Below are positions 1 through 6,203 of a stretch of 57,635 bases of DNA, in pieces. Location of the stretch: IMG/VR virus record IMGVR_UViG_3300042898_002419, positions 1 through 57,635 of that record; one strand, written 5' to 3'. Below the pieces are notes generated by a model, which saw only the letters and a program-made list of their open reading frames with translations, searched no databases and was not told where the DNA came from. The stretch's first letter is position 1, and the number at the start of each line of letters is the position of its first letter. The position numbers were made by a program, and so were the translations under genes. Origin of the DNA: a virus.

Positions 1-612
1 TTGACCCATTGAAGTGTAAAACGACTGCACAATGCGTGTGCGAAACGCATTTTGCAACAGCATCATGATTGCAGCATTGGCCTCAATTGGACTGCACCAT
101 TCGTTCTTGCGCATGCCCAACAAGTACATGCCTGGCTGCTCAGGAACAATGTGTGGATCACTTTCATGAACACATTCAAACATAAATGTGTGGCCTTCAT
201 ACTGCTTGCAAGTGGCACGATAACGATCTATGTTGTCACCAATCATTTCACGTGCCATGTCAACATAAGGACTGTCAGTGCTACCAGTTGTGCTGATCAG
301 TACATCATCCCGATACCATGTGCAAGCCACCATGAAACCGTTGACCTTGCGATAAGCAGTCACATGAACATTGTCAGCCAGCACAGGTGCAGACTTTTCA
401 ATGCCGTAGTTGTAGATCTTGGTGAATGGATAAGCAACCAAGTTGAAGTCACGATCCACAATGCTTCCACGACATTCGGCAATGTATTCGTCCCAGAGGC
501 TGTCGTAGAACACTTTCTTCTTGTACTTGAGCACGTAGATACCATCGCCACATTCTCGGCGGTTCACCAGATTGGATGATTCCACATACTGTTTTAGTTT
601 TTCTCTAAACAT
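1..612 (-). CDS. T4 RNA ligase 1-like RNA ligase, 3' end missing
   Basis: The frame opens at ATG 612 and stays open to the left edge, so only the first ~204 residues are seen. They contain E-C-R-G-S-I-V-D near residue 46, then P-F-T-K-I-Y-N-Y, then K-V-N-G-F-M, which fits motif I (K-x-D/N-G) with the lysine that takes AMP, and later F-M-F-E-C-V, resembling motif IV. The order ECRG, PF-KF-N, KxDG, FE-V is that of T4 Rnl1, an ATP-dependent enzyme that reseals cleaved tRNA. The ATG overlaps the end of the upstream phosphoesterase by 8 bases. The substrate is not shown by the sequence. Another covalent nucleotidyltransferase is possible but less likely. Confidence 0.8.
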   Translation of the reverse strand, partial: MFREKLKQYVESSNLVNRRECGDGIYVLKYKKKVFYDSLWDEYIAECRGSIVDRDFNLVAYPFTKIYNYGIEKSAPVLADNVHVTAYRKVNGFMVACTWYRDDVLISTTGSTDSPYVDMAREMIGDNIDRYRATCKQYEGHTFMFECVHESDPHIVPEQPGMYLLGMRKNEWCSPIEANAAIMMLLQNAFRTRIVQSFYTSMGQ

Positions 613-1153
613 GATGACCCTTGATCTTGCCTTTTAGGGCTTGTGCAATAGCACGTTCCATGGTGATAGCAATTGCGCCAGTGGCATCCATGCCCACGTC
701 CAACGCACGATAATTTTCCAGGCTGCTGGTGCCACCGTGCAAGTGTCCGTGAAAATGAACAGCACCGCGATGCATCTGATCCCACTCTGCTATGGGATAA
801 TGAAACATCACTACCTTGGTTTCGTTGAACTGTGCATCCAGGTACTTGTGTATCTGTGCAAAGCAGTCACGGAAATCCTGATCTTGCAACAGCTTGCGGT
901 CGTGGTTGCCTTCAACCAGAATCTTGACTCCATTCAGTCGACGCACAGTTGCCACGGCTTTTTCCGCAGGCAAGAATGCCACGTCACCCAGAATGTACAC
1001 AGTGTCGTCTGCGCCAATCAAGTCGTTCCATTCTCGAATCATGGCCTCGTTCATGTAGGCCACATCGTTACGAAACCGTGCCCGTGACTCAGGGCAAAAT
1101 TTCATTATGTTCTTGTGTCCCCAGTGGAGATCACTTGTGATCCAGGTTGTCAT
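605..1153 (-). CDS. Calcineurin-like metallophosphoesterase
   Basis: This 182-residue protein has the full metal-binding series of the family: S-D-L-H-W-G-H at the N-terminus, G-D-V-A-F, G-N-H-D-R-K, F-H-Y-P and G-H-L-H-G-G. These bind two metals and hydrolyse phosphoesters. Phage relatives are usually annotated only as phosphoesterases. Overlap with the RNA ligase start suggests a joint RNA repair role, such as trimming phosphate ends before ligation, but that is inference from position. The start is ATG; I see no strong ribosome binding site. Confidence 0.85.
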   Translation of the reverse strand: MTTWITSDLHWGHKNIMKFCPESRARFRNDVAYMNEAMIREWNDLIGADDTVYILGDVAFLPAEKAVATVRRLNGVKILVEGNHDRKLLQDQDFRDCFAQIHKYLDAQFNETKVVMFHYPIAEWDQMHRGAVHFHGHLHGGTSSLENYRALDVGMDATGAIAITMERAIAQALKGKIKGHHV

Positions 1154-1165
1154 TCTTGTAGTCTC

Positions 1166-1390
1166 TTAATGTTTAGGTTGTTCTTTTTTTGCAGGTTTCT
1201 TTTCTCGTCGGGCTTTTTCTTCTTCAACTGCTTTTTTCTGTGCCTCTGTCATGACCAATACTGTTTTGCATGTTTTTTTGGCAGGTGCTTTTGAAGAAGC
1301 CTCGCTGGTTTCACACACCCGTTGAGTTTTGTAAGCCGGGCTGGGCGAAACCGCAATCAGTATCAATATACAACAGATGTATTTCTTCAC
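1166..1390 (-). CDS. Small exported protein with paired Cys and Lys/Glu-rich tail
   Basis: A GTG start gives 74 residues. The N-terminus (M-K-K-Y-I-C-C-I-L-I-L-I-A-V) is a signal peptide or membrane anchor. A short segment holds R-V-C and K-T-C-K-T-V-L-V, and the tail is rich in K, E and A. The two-Cys layout resembles the protein at 52350-52556 (K-V-C ... N-C-K-Q-V), so the two may be distant paralogues. Likely periplasmic or membrane-attached. No known family was recognised. Confidence 0.6.
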   Translation of the reverse strand: MKKYICCILILIAVSPSPAYKTQRVCETSEASSKAPAKKTCKTVLVMTEAQKKAVEEEKARREKKPAKKEQPKH

Positions 1391-1415
1391 TTGTCAACTT
1401 CTCAAATTTGTTCGT

Positions 1416-1721
1416 TCATTGTTCAACTCCGAATACTTGATTAATCCATTGTCTTGCTGTAATGTTTTGATATTTAACATCACTACCGTGCTTGCCGCCA
1501 GGATACACAACAAATACTTCGTTCATTACATCATCAATAATCAACTCGGCAAACTTTTTCAGTAAATCGCCTTCTAGCAATTTTACAGCGACTTCATAGT
1601 TGTTCGAAACAAAGTCGTTATCGCTTTCTAAATAGCCATCAGGCTCCTCGTCAATATACGGTCTCCGAGGAATGACATTGATACCAGCCTCTACAGCAAG
1701 TTGAGTAATTCTTTCATTCAT
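1416..1721 (-). CDS. MNERI/KFAELIV family small protein, copy 1
   Basis: Last and most divergent member of the left-hand paralogue array, 101 residues. Family marks are an M-N-E-R-I start, a K-F-A-E-L-I-V core followed by a Glu/Cys pair, and a C-terminal H-F-G-V-E. This copy has K-F-A-E-L-I-I-D-D-V and ends V-F-G-V-E-Q, with a longer acidic middle. No catalytic motif, signal peptide or membrane segment is visible. The family recurs in phage genomes, to my recollection, without a known function. Its ATG overlaps the stop of the upstream 39-codon gene as ATGA. Confidence 0.75.
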   Translation of the reverse strand: MNERITQLAVEAGINVIPRRPYIDEEPDGYLESDNDFVSNNYEVAVKLLEGDLLKKFAELIIDDVMNEVFVVYPGGKHGSDVKYQNITARQWINQVFGVEQ

Positions 1722-1837
1722 TCTTCATTTGCCTTAATAAGAGCCATTAGAAATTTCAATTCCGATAATTGCACTGGAATCTCTGATTCTATTTCCATCC
1801 CTGTAATAAGAGATTGTAGATATTCAATTGGGGTCAT
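1718..1837 (-). CDS. 39-residue coupled small protein
   Basis: Begins M-T-P-I-E-Y-L-Q-S-L and ends A-L-I-K-A-N-E-E. It is locked between neighbours by ATGA overlaps on both sides (1834-1837 and 1718-1721), which is the main reason to call it real. It has no Cys and no membrane segment, and looks helical. Function unknown. Confidence 0.6.
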   Translation of the reverse strand: MTPIEYLQSLITGMEIESEIPVQLSELKFLMALIKANEE

Positions 1838-2061
1838 TCTCCAACTCCGAAATGTTTTAAAATATCAGATTCATACCATTCACCATGATAATCACCGCAT
1901 CGACCTCTTGACTGTATATGGATTTGTTCCAAACATTCCTGCACAATCAACTCAGCGAACTTTTTTGTAAAGTTGTTGAATTCTTCCGCTGTAAATGGTC
2001 CATTAGGATCGACAGTGCCGTCAGCAGCCTGAAGTTCAAGTTCTCTAATTCGTTCGTTCAT
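1834..2061 (-). CDS. MNERI/KFAELIV family small protein, copy 2
   Basis: Starts at the ATG giving M-N-E-R-I-R-E-L, 75 residues; an upstream TTG extension is disfavoured because it would cover the neighbouring gene. Core K-K-F-A-E-L-I-V-Q-E-C-L and end L-K-H-F-G-V-G-E are both well kept. The segment between them (about 20 residues) is the variable part of the family. ATGA overlaps on both sides. Confidence 0.8.
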   Translation of the reverse strand: MNERIRELELQAADGTVDPNGPFTAEEFNNFTKKFAELIVQECLEQIHIQSRGRCGDYHGEWYESDILKHFGVGE

Positions 2062-2291
2062 CCTTCGACTCCAAAATGTTTTGCAATTGCATAGCCGACC
2101 CAAGATATACCTAGTTTTTCTGCATCATCCTCGCACACTTCATCTACTTTATCAACCTGTGCTAGACATTCTTGCACAATCAACTTGGCGAACTTTTCTT
2201 TATCAAACACTTCAAAGGTAAGTGGATTGTAAGGAGTGGGGCCTTGAATAGATGTAGCCTGTTCAGCAAGTTTTTGAATTCGTTCGTTCAT
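2058..2291 (-). CDS. MNERI/KFAELIV family small protein, copy 3
   Basis: 77 residues from M-N-E-R-I-Q-K-L. Core K-F-A-K-L-I-V-Q-E-C-L and end A-K-H-F-G-V-E-G. The variable segment is acidic (D-K-V-D-E-V-C-E-D-D). It overlaps copy 2 and the 39-codon gene at 2288 by ATGA, so translation is probably coupled along the row. Confidence 0.8.
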   Translation of the reverse strand: MNERIQKLAEQATSIQGPTPYNPLTFEVFDKEKFAKLIVQECLAQVDKVDEVCEDDAEKLGISWVGYAIAKHFGVEG

Positions 2292-2407
2292 AGAATCTCC
2301 CAAGTGATAGCAGTTGAATTTGTTGCCTTGCGTGCCTTCCAGTAAGGCAGTGCCCATGTCACATTCGATTCAACCACAATAAGTCGTTTGTTAAAATATA
2401 CTTTCAT
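2288..2407 (-). CDS. 39-residue coupled small protein
   Basis: Begins M-K-V-Y-F-N-K-R-L-I-V-V and ends A-I-T-W-E-I-L. The ATG overlaps the stop of copy 4 (ATGA at 2404-2407) and its TGA overlaps the ATG of copy 3. The sequence is basic and Trp-containing. No family recognised; the call rests on the double overlap. Confidence 0.55.
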   Translation of the reverse strand: MKVYFNKRLIVVESNVTWALPYWKARKATNSTAITWEIL

Positions 2408-2610
2408 TCTTCAACTCCGAAATGTTCATACAAATCTTGAGGGGTAGCATGACCTGAACGGGAATAAACAACTTCAGCACATTCCCGCACAATCATGTCA
2501 GCGAACACCTGTTTGATTTTGAGCACCTGGCTGTGACTCAGCCGGGTGTATGTTTCAGGCACTGCTGCATCCAGGGCCTGTGCCCACAGTTGATCAATTC
2601 GTTGGTTTAT
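2404..2610 (-). CDS. MNERI/KFAELIV family copy 4, apparent ATA start
   Basis: The frame is open for 68 codons and reads I-N-Q-R-I-D-Q-L at the point where other copies read M-N-E-R-I. The start codon is ATA at 2610-2608 instead of ATG, and the codon before is preceded by an in-frame TGA, so no upstream start exists. The core (V-F-A-D-M-I-V-R-E-C) and end (Y-E-H-F-G-V-E-E) are intact. It is either a copy that lost its start recently or one translated from ATA. The intact frame argues for recent loss or weak use. Confidence 0.5.
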   Translation of the reverse strand: MNQRIDQLWAQALDAAVPETYTRLSHSQVLKIKQVFADMIVRECAEVVYSRSGHATPQDLYEHFGVEE

Positions 2611-2613
2611 ACA

Positions 2614-2799
2614 TCAACTCCGAAATGTTTGCTTGACCAGTTGGCCAGTTTTTCGATCCACTGACTCAACCACAATCCCTTGCTTCAACATGTTCTCGTT
2701 CTGTGTGCCTGTTGTTTCACATTGCCGACAGAGTTTGAACACGCCCAGCAACATGATGAAATGTCCGTTGTGGGGTTTACCACAGTTAATACAGTTCAT
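2614..2799 (-). CDS. Small zinc-ribbon-like protein
   Basis: 61 residues with C-I-N-C near the N-terminus and C-R-Q-C at about residue 24, a likely four-Cys zinc site, followed by a basic C-terminal half (V-D-R-K-T-G-Q-L-V-K). Such ribbons usually stabilise small nucleic-acid or protein-binding domains. The ATG overlaps the stop of copy 5 as ATGA. The specific role is not visible. Confidence 0.65.
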   Translation of the reverse strand: MNCINCGKPHNGHFIMLLGVFKLCRQCETTGTQNENMLKQGIVVESVDRKTGQLVKQTFRS

Positions 2800-3026
2800 C
2801 GTTCAACTCCGAAATGTTTCAACAAATCTGTAATAGCAAATTCACAACCCATCTTTTCACTATCAGTATCACAATTAGTTTCAATTGTTTTCTCAATGGA
2901 TCGAGCACATTCTCTCACAATCAACTCGGCGAACTTTTCAGTAAACTCTTTAGGCAAATCAAAGTCTACATGGTCGGGAATTGCCTTAATAGCCTCAGAG
3001 ATAAGTTTTCCAATTTGTTCGTTCAT
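2796..3026 (-). CDS. MNERI/KFAELIV family small protein, copy 5
   Basis: 76 residues, M-N-E-Q-I-G-K-L at the start, core K-F-A-E-L-I-V-R-E-C-A, end L-K-H-F-G-V-E-R. One of the most canonical copies. ATGA overlaps with the genes on either side place it in the same coupled row. Confidence 0.8.
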   Translation of the reverse strand: MNEQIGKLISEAIKAIPDHVDFDLPKEFTEKFAELIVRECARSIEKTIETNCDTDSEKMGCEFAITDLLKHFGVER

Positions 3027-3229
3027 TCTGCTTCTCCTACAAATTCACGTACCCATTCAAATCTGGTGCTGGCAGGCACCCATCTGAACTGGCTCTTTCT
3101 GCGTTCAGATTGTTGCCAGTCCATGCATATCATCACCCAGTCGGGCTCAGTACTGAAGGCCACAGTTTCAGCAACCCGCACGACTTCTACAAATCGTCCG
3201 TCTGTTGTTTTTGCTACCATAACCATCAT
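3023..3229 (-). CDS. Conserved small phage protein, unknown function
   Basis: 68 residues beginning M-M-V-M-V-A-K-T. I chose ATG 3229 because GGAG lies seven bases upstream; a TTG at 3256 would run into the preceding gene. The protein is Trp and Arg rich in its second half (M-D-W-Q-Q-S-E-R-R) and ends F-V-G-E-A-E. No domain recognised. Confidence 0.6.
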   Translation of the reverse strand: MMVMVAKTTDGRFVEVVRVAETVAFSTEPDWVMICMDWQQSERRKSQFRWVPASTRFEWVREFVGEAE

Positions 3230-3239
3230 GTAGTGCTCC

Positions 3240-3422
3240 TTACTCTTTCTTGCCAATACGCTCGGCCAGTTTCATTTTAACAATGTGCAGTTCGTTGATG
3301 GCAGTGTTGCTGCCATGTTTGGCAATAGACTCTTCCCAGAACTTAATCAACTGCTCCAGTTCTTTTGTTGACTTGGAAGCATAGTGTGCGTCTTTGTCAA
3401 ATTTGGGTGAATTGTACGCCAT
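3240..3422 (-). CDS. Small helical protein, first gene after promoter P1
   Basis: 60 residues, M-A-Y-N-S-P-K-F-D-K at the start, Lys/Glu rich and likely a helical hairpin. ATG 3422 has an AAGGAG site six bases upstream and lies about 27 bases downstream of the P1 -10 box, so it heads its own transcription unit. Function not recognised. Confidence 0.7.
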   Translation of the reverse strand: MAYNSPKFDKDAHYASKSTKELEQLIKFWEESIAKHGSNTAINELHIVKMKLAERIGKKE

Positions 3423-3448
3423 GTTGTGCTCCTTGCTGCTATGTATGT

Positions 3449-3477
3449 ATTATAGCATTTCGGGCAATAAAGGTCAA
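3449..3477 (-). promoter_or_regulatory. Sigma70-type promoter P1
   Basis: -35 TTGACC (3477-3472), 17-base spacer, -10 TATAAT (3454-3449), reading leftward into the gene at 3422. One of four near-identical promoters in 3.4-5.3 kb whose spacers are also conserved (TTATTGCCC then AAATGC). Confidence 0.9.
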
Positions 3478-3478
3478 C

Positions 3479-3676
3479 CTAGGATTTTCTCGTGGCTTCA
3501 AACGAGCAATAGCCCACAGTAGCTGGTCGCCGCTGGGCCTGGATTTTGGCCCGTTCACAAGCGGCCTGACCAGCGTAGATGGCACTGCTAAATTGGGCAG
3601 GCTGTTCCCCTTGTGCCATGATGGTTATGACCAACAGCACCCACATGATTATCAATGCCACTGGCCTTGTAGGCAA
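3479..3676 (-). CDS. Small exported or membrane protein with two Cys
   Basis: A short frame with a strong hydrophobic N-terminus (V-A-L-I-I-M-W-V-L-L-V-I-T-I-M-A) then a 40-residue tail with two Cys and R-R-P-A-T-V-G-Y-C. It follows the exported HExxH protein and overlaps its end. The start is uncertain: TTG 3676, or a GTG five codons later overlapping the upstream stop. Probably a periplasmic peptide acting with its neighbour. Confidence 0.5.
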   Translation of the reverse strand: MPTRPVALIIMWVLLVITIMAQGEQPAQFSSAIYAGQAACERAKIQAQRRPATVGYCSFEATRKS

Positions 3677-3987
3677 TGCAAGAACTCATGGCCCACTGTT
3701 CGCATGTCTACTTTTTCCGGCAGGATTATGTAGCAGCGATCGGGCCAGTTCCAGGAGCAGGCCAGGGCACCACCCGGAAAACCGTTGAACCCAAACTCAC
3801 GACTTTGTGCATTGCATGCCTCCAGTAGTTTGGCTGCAGGAACGTATCGCACAGTGACCACGGTCTTTTCTGTTTGATTCTTGCTCATGTCAAATATTCT
3901 GCTGCCGGAATTGTTAAAATCCCAGGTCTGGGCCGGTACACCCACACACAGTAAACCACACATCAATAACGCAAGGGCTTTTTTCAT
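3652..3987 (-). CDS. Exported protein with HExxH-like metal site
   Basis: 111 residues. The N-terminus M-K-K-A-L-A-L-L-M-C-G-L-L-C-V-G-V-P-A is a signal peptide. Near the C-terminus is G-H-E-F-L-H-C-L-Q-G, which matches the zinc-protease HExxH signature with Glu as the base. Two further Cys lie in A-C-S-W-N-W and R-C-Y-I-I-L and could form a disulfide. A small periplasmic zinc protease or a catalytically dead relative is plausible; the substrate is unknown. The ATG overlaps the stop of copy 6. Confidence 0.65.
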   Translation of the reverse strand: MKKALALLMCGLLCVGVPAQTWDFNNSGSRIFDMSKNQTEKTVVTVRYVPAAKLLEACNAQSREFGFNGFPGGALACSWNWPDRCYIILPEKVDMRTVGHEFLHCLQGQWH

Positions 3988-4202
3988 TGTTCAACTCCAA
4001 AATGTTCTAGAATACGATCCATGTCATCATTGTGATTGCATTGCAACGCACATTCCCGCACAATCAGTTCGGCAAACTTTTCCAAACCAATCAAGGGGTC
4101 AACCATCATGCCAGTTTCTTTGTCCAACACACATAACCATTTTTGGTTTTCGATACGGGCAATACCAGCATCCAGTCTGAGTTCATTTAATTTGTTTTTC
4201 AT
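3984..4202 (-). CDS. MNERI/KFAELIV family small protein, copy 6
   Basis: 72 residues. The N-terminus has drifted to M-K-N-K-L-N-E-L, but the core (K-F-A-E-L-I-V-R-E-C-A) and end (L-E-H-F-G-V-E-Q) are exact. ATGA overlaps on both sides. Confidence 0.8.
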   Translation of the reverse strand: MKNKLNELRLDAGIARIENQKWLCVLDKETGMMVDPLIGLEKFAELIVRECALQCNHNDDMDRILEHFGVEQ

Positions 4203-4417
4203 TCTTCGGGCTCCTGCATACCAAAGTATTCCACAATGCTGTTATAAACTTCATAATTGCCGTCAGCCTTGAGCGCACCTATGTCAGCACATTTCTGCAC
4301 AATCAGTTCGGCGAACTTTTCTTGAACAATCTCAGCGTAATCTGAGCCGTCATAATCAAACACTTCATCGGCTAATTCACGAGCCTGGTCCAATAGTTTC
4401 ATAAATTGTTCGTTCAT
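4199..4417 (-). CDS. MNERI/KFAELIV family small protein, copy 7
   Basis: 72 residues from M-N-E-Q-F-M-K-L-L, chosen because this ATG overlaps the upstream TGA. Core K-F-A-E-L-I-V-Q-K-C-A. The usual H-F-G-V-E end is changed to E-Y-F-G-M-Q-E-P-E-E, so this copy has a remodelled C-terminus. Confidence 0.75.
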   Translation of the reverse strand: MNEQFMKLLDQARELADEVFDYDGSDYAEIVQEKFAELIVQKCADIGALKADGNYEVYNSIVEYFGMQEPEE

Positions 4418-4599
4418 AGTGATTTCCAATACATTCCCCAAGAAGAATACCCAGGAGGCAAAGGACCATATTCCTCGTTACGCATCTGTTCACGGGCTTG
4501 ATAAAAACTTTCGTTGTTTGTTTCTTTCATACGTTTTTTAACCTTTTTAATTGAAGGTTCTTTGCCCTGCTTTTTAAGTTCTTTAATTCGTTCGTTCAT
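4414..4599 (-). CDS. Basic small protein with an MNERI-type start
   Basis: 61 residues. It opens M-N-E-R-I-K-E-L-K like the paralogue family but then diverges into a Lys/Glu-rich helix and a Pro/Gly/Trp end (P-L-P-P-G-Y-S-S-W-G). The core and HFGVE end are absent. It could be a family N-terminus joined to another tail, or share only the translation-start region. GGAG stands six bases before the ATG, below promoter P2. Confidence 0.65.
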   Translation of the reverse strand: MNERIKELKKQGKEPSIKKVKKRMKETNNESFYQAREQMRNEEYGPLPPGYSSWGMYWKSL

Positions 4600-4629
4600 T
4601 CATGGCTCCTTGTTGCTGTGTATGTGTGT

Positions 4630-4658
4630 ATTATAGCATTTCGGGCAATAATGGTCAA
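4630..4658 (-). promoter_or_regulatory. Sigma70-type promoter P2
   Basis: -35 TTGACC (4658-4653), 17-base spacer, -10 TATAAT (4635-4630). Drives leftward transcription into 4599 and the row behind it. The spacer is identical to that of P3. Confidence 0.9.
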
Positions 4659-4663
4659 CCCGA

Positions 4664-4999
4664 TCAGCACCCACGAACATCGCTGTTCAAGTTGGGTCGA
4701 TGCTCACGTATGAGTTCGCGCTCTAGAGCGTGAGCAGCACTCTTGCCGCGCACCACGTCCACAATCACCACTGTGAAACTGTCTGCACCGCGCTCGCGCA
4801 TGCACTCATACAGTGCCCAACTCTTGTCTTCAGTTCTGCTGCGATAAACGTGCTTGTTGAAACGAGTCTGCACACTTCGGTTCACTGTGCTGGCAGTCTT
4901 GGCAGTGACGCCAATGTAGAAATCAGCACCAGATTGCAGCATGTATATTGCATGCATACGATCTGTTCGCTTTTTACGGGTGATGTTTTTTGCTTCCAT
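4664..4999 (-). CDS. GIY-YIG family nuclease
   Basis: 111 residues. After a basic 14-residue start comes H-A-I-Y-M-L then D-F-Y-I-G-V-T, the GIY-YIG signature, followed by R-F-N-K-H with the catalytic Arg, and a C-terminal [11 protein letters not shown] with the metal-binding Glu. Single-domain versions act in homing, repair or defence against other DNA. Unusually the ATG lies only about seven bases downstream of the P3 -10 box, so the mRNA would have little or no leader and no ribosome binding site. Confidence 0.8.
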   Translation of the reverse strand: MEAKNITRKKRTDRMHAIYMLQSGADFYIGVTAKTASTVNRSVQTRFNKHVYRSRTEDKSWALYECMRERGADSFTVVIVDVVRGKSAAHALERELIREHRPNLNSDVRGC

Positions 5000-5005
5000 G
5001 CGTGT

Positions 5006-5034
5006 ATTATAGCATTTCGGGCAATAATGGTCAA
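5006..5034 (-). promoter_or_regulatory. Sigma70-type promoter P3
   Basis: -35 TTGACC (5034-5029), 17-base spacer, -10 TATAAT (5011-5006). The expected start site falls on or next to ATG 4999 of the GIY-YIG gene. Confidence 0.88.
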
Positions 5035-5039
5035 CCGAA

Positions 5040-5240
5040 TTATTTCACCCCAAAATGCCTTGAAATCTTGTTGAAAAGCTCAAAGTTGCCAGTGGCTTGT
5101 CCATCAACTAGTGCAATTTCGGCACATTCAGCCACAATCAGGTTAGCGAACTTTTCTGGATCCAATTCACCACACACATAATCTCCACCATTTTCAATTA
5201 TGATAGCCTGGTCGTAAAGTTCTGCGATTCGTTCGTTCAT
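5040..5240 (-). CDS. MNERI/KFAELIV family small protein, copy 8
   Basis: 66 residues from [12 protein letters not shown] 5240 has GGAG six bases upstream, behind promoter P4. Core [11 protein letters not shown] and end S-R-H-F-G-V-K. First gene of the array in transcription order. The upstream extension of the frame is not used because it would include the promoter. Confidence 0.8.
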   Translation of the reverse strand: MNERIAELYDQAIIIENGGDYVCGELDPEKFANLIVAECAEIALVDGQATGNFELFNKISRHFGVK

Positions 5241-5267
5241 CTCCGGCTCCTTTTTGCGTATGCCCAT

Positions 5268-5296
5268 ATTATAGCATTTTGGGCAATAAAGGTCAA
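5268..5296 (-). promoter_or_regulatory. Sigma70-type promoter P4
   Basis: -35 TTGACC (5296-5291), 17-base spacer, -10 TATAAT (5273-5268). It differs from P1 by one spacer base (G to A) and leads into copy 8 at 5240. Confidence 0.88.
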
Positions 5297-5299
5297 CCG

Positions 5300-5665
5300 C
5301 TAGGTGCGTTCCAGATACCGCATGAATCTGTTCAAATCCCCATACATGGTCAGCATTAACGCCTGCTCGCTGCCAAACAAGGTGATCTGCGGTTTCTTTC
5401 CTGTCCTGAGATAATAAGGGCAATCTAGCTTTCGATCCATCAGCAGCAGATGTCGTGGCAGCAGAGCCATGCTCACTGGAATATCAAACACATACGCCGC
5501 AATATCAATTGTGGCAATGGCCTGATAACCTGCTGTGGTTAATCGCATACCGCCCCTGTCGCGAGAATCCATCCACCAGGCGGCAAATGCTTCGTCAAAC
5601 GCAGGGCAATCGTCTGTCGGCAAGCCTTGTAAGATTTGTTGGGTGAGTTGGGATTTATCGAGCAT
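5300..5665 (-). CDS. Conserved phage protein, unknown function
   Basis: 121 residues with G-G-M-R-L-T-T-A-G-Y, then L-L-L-M-D-R-K-L-D-C-P-Y-Y-L and L-F-G-S-E-Q-A-L-M-L-T-M-Y-G-D-L near the end. I recall this pattern from uncharacterised phage proteins but know no function. No signal or membrane segment. It overlaps the upstream gene by 11 bases and ends at the P4 promoter. Confidence 0.75.
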   Translation of the reverse strand: MLDKSQLTQQILQGLPTDDCPAFDEAFAAWWMDSRDRGGMRLTTAGYQAIATIDIAAYVFDIPVSMALLPRHLLLMDRKLDCPYYLRTGKKPQITLFGSEQALMLTMYGDLNRFMRYLERT

Positions 5666-5951
5666 CGGGGTATATCTTGTCCCCTTGCTTGAGTAGCACT
5701 ACTGAAAACTTGTCAGTGCGAAATTGCACATTCAATTTTCGTGCAAGATTGATTGCGTGTCCCGGGTTCGAAAACGAGACCTTTTTGTACTTGGGTCCAG
5801 GATACTGAGTCAGCAGATTAGAAGTCTTTAGGTTGATGGGCAAGTTGTCAAAAAACACCGCCCAGATACCTTCGCTGGCCAACACTTGCTCAGATTTGTA
5901 AGTTTGTTTGTTGGTGTTTTCTATCAACACCTTTGGCTTTGGGCGACTCAT
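5655..5951 (-). CDS. Conserved small phage protein, unknown function
   Basis: 98 basic residues: M-S-R-P-K-P-K-V-L-I-E-N, then Y-P-G-P-K-Y-K-K-V-S-F and G-H-A-I-N-L-A-R-K-L-N. The P-G-P-K-Y and G-H-A-x-N-L-A blocks look conserved and may bind nucleic acid, but no named family fits. A good GGAG site and a late-type promoter element lie just upstream. Confidence 0.7.
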   Translation of the reverse strand: MSRPKPKVLIENTNKQTYKSEQVLASEGIWAVFFDNLPINLKTSNLLTQYPGPKYKKVSFSNPGHAINLARKLNVQFRTDKFSVVLLKQGDKIYPDAR

Positions 5952-5970
5952 GCAGTAATACTCCTACATT

Positions 5971-5978
5971 TATTTATC
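5971..5978 (-). promoter_or_regulatory. T4-type late promoter element
   Basis: GATAAATA on the minus strand, one base off the T4 gp55 late consensus TATAAATA, 20 bases upstream of ATG 5951 in a short gap. Confidence 0.5.
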
Positions 5979-5993
5979 AGAAATGTATGTAGT

Positions 5994-6203
5994 TTAAAAG
6001 TCTTTGCCCGAGAGTTCCACGTTGACGATCTGTGAATTGTTTGTGTCCAGCAGTCGGCGTTGCAGTTCAGTGACTGCCAACAACATTTTGGTTATGTCAC
6101 TGTGCAGATCCTTGGCATCTCGCAGGCTCATGACAAAGTCCTTTTGCCCGCGAGATTCGTGTGCTTTTACTGAATCAACAAATCGATTTATATGTATGCT
6201 CAT
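5994..6203 (-). CDS. Small helical protein, unknown function
   Basis: 69 residues. F-V-M-S-L-R-D-A-K-D-L-H-S-D-I-T-K-M-L-L forms an amphipathic helix typical of a small coiled coil. TAATG overlap with the MazG-like gene couples their translation. Confidence 0.65.
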   Translation of the reverse strand: MSIHINRFVDSVKAHESRGQKDFVMSLRDAKDLHSDITKMLLAVTELQRRLLDTNNSQIVNVELSGKDF

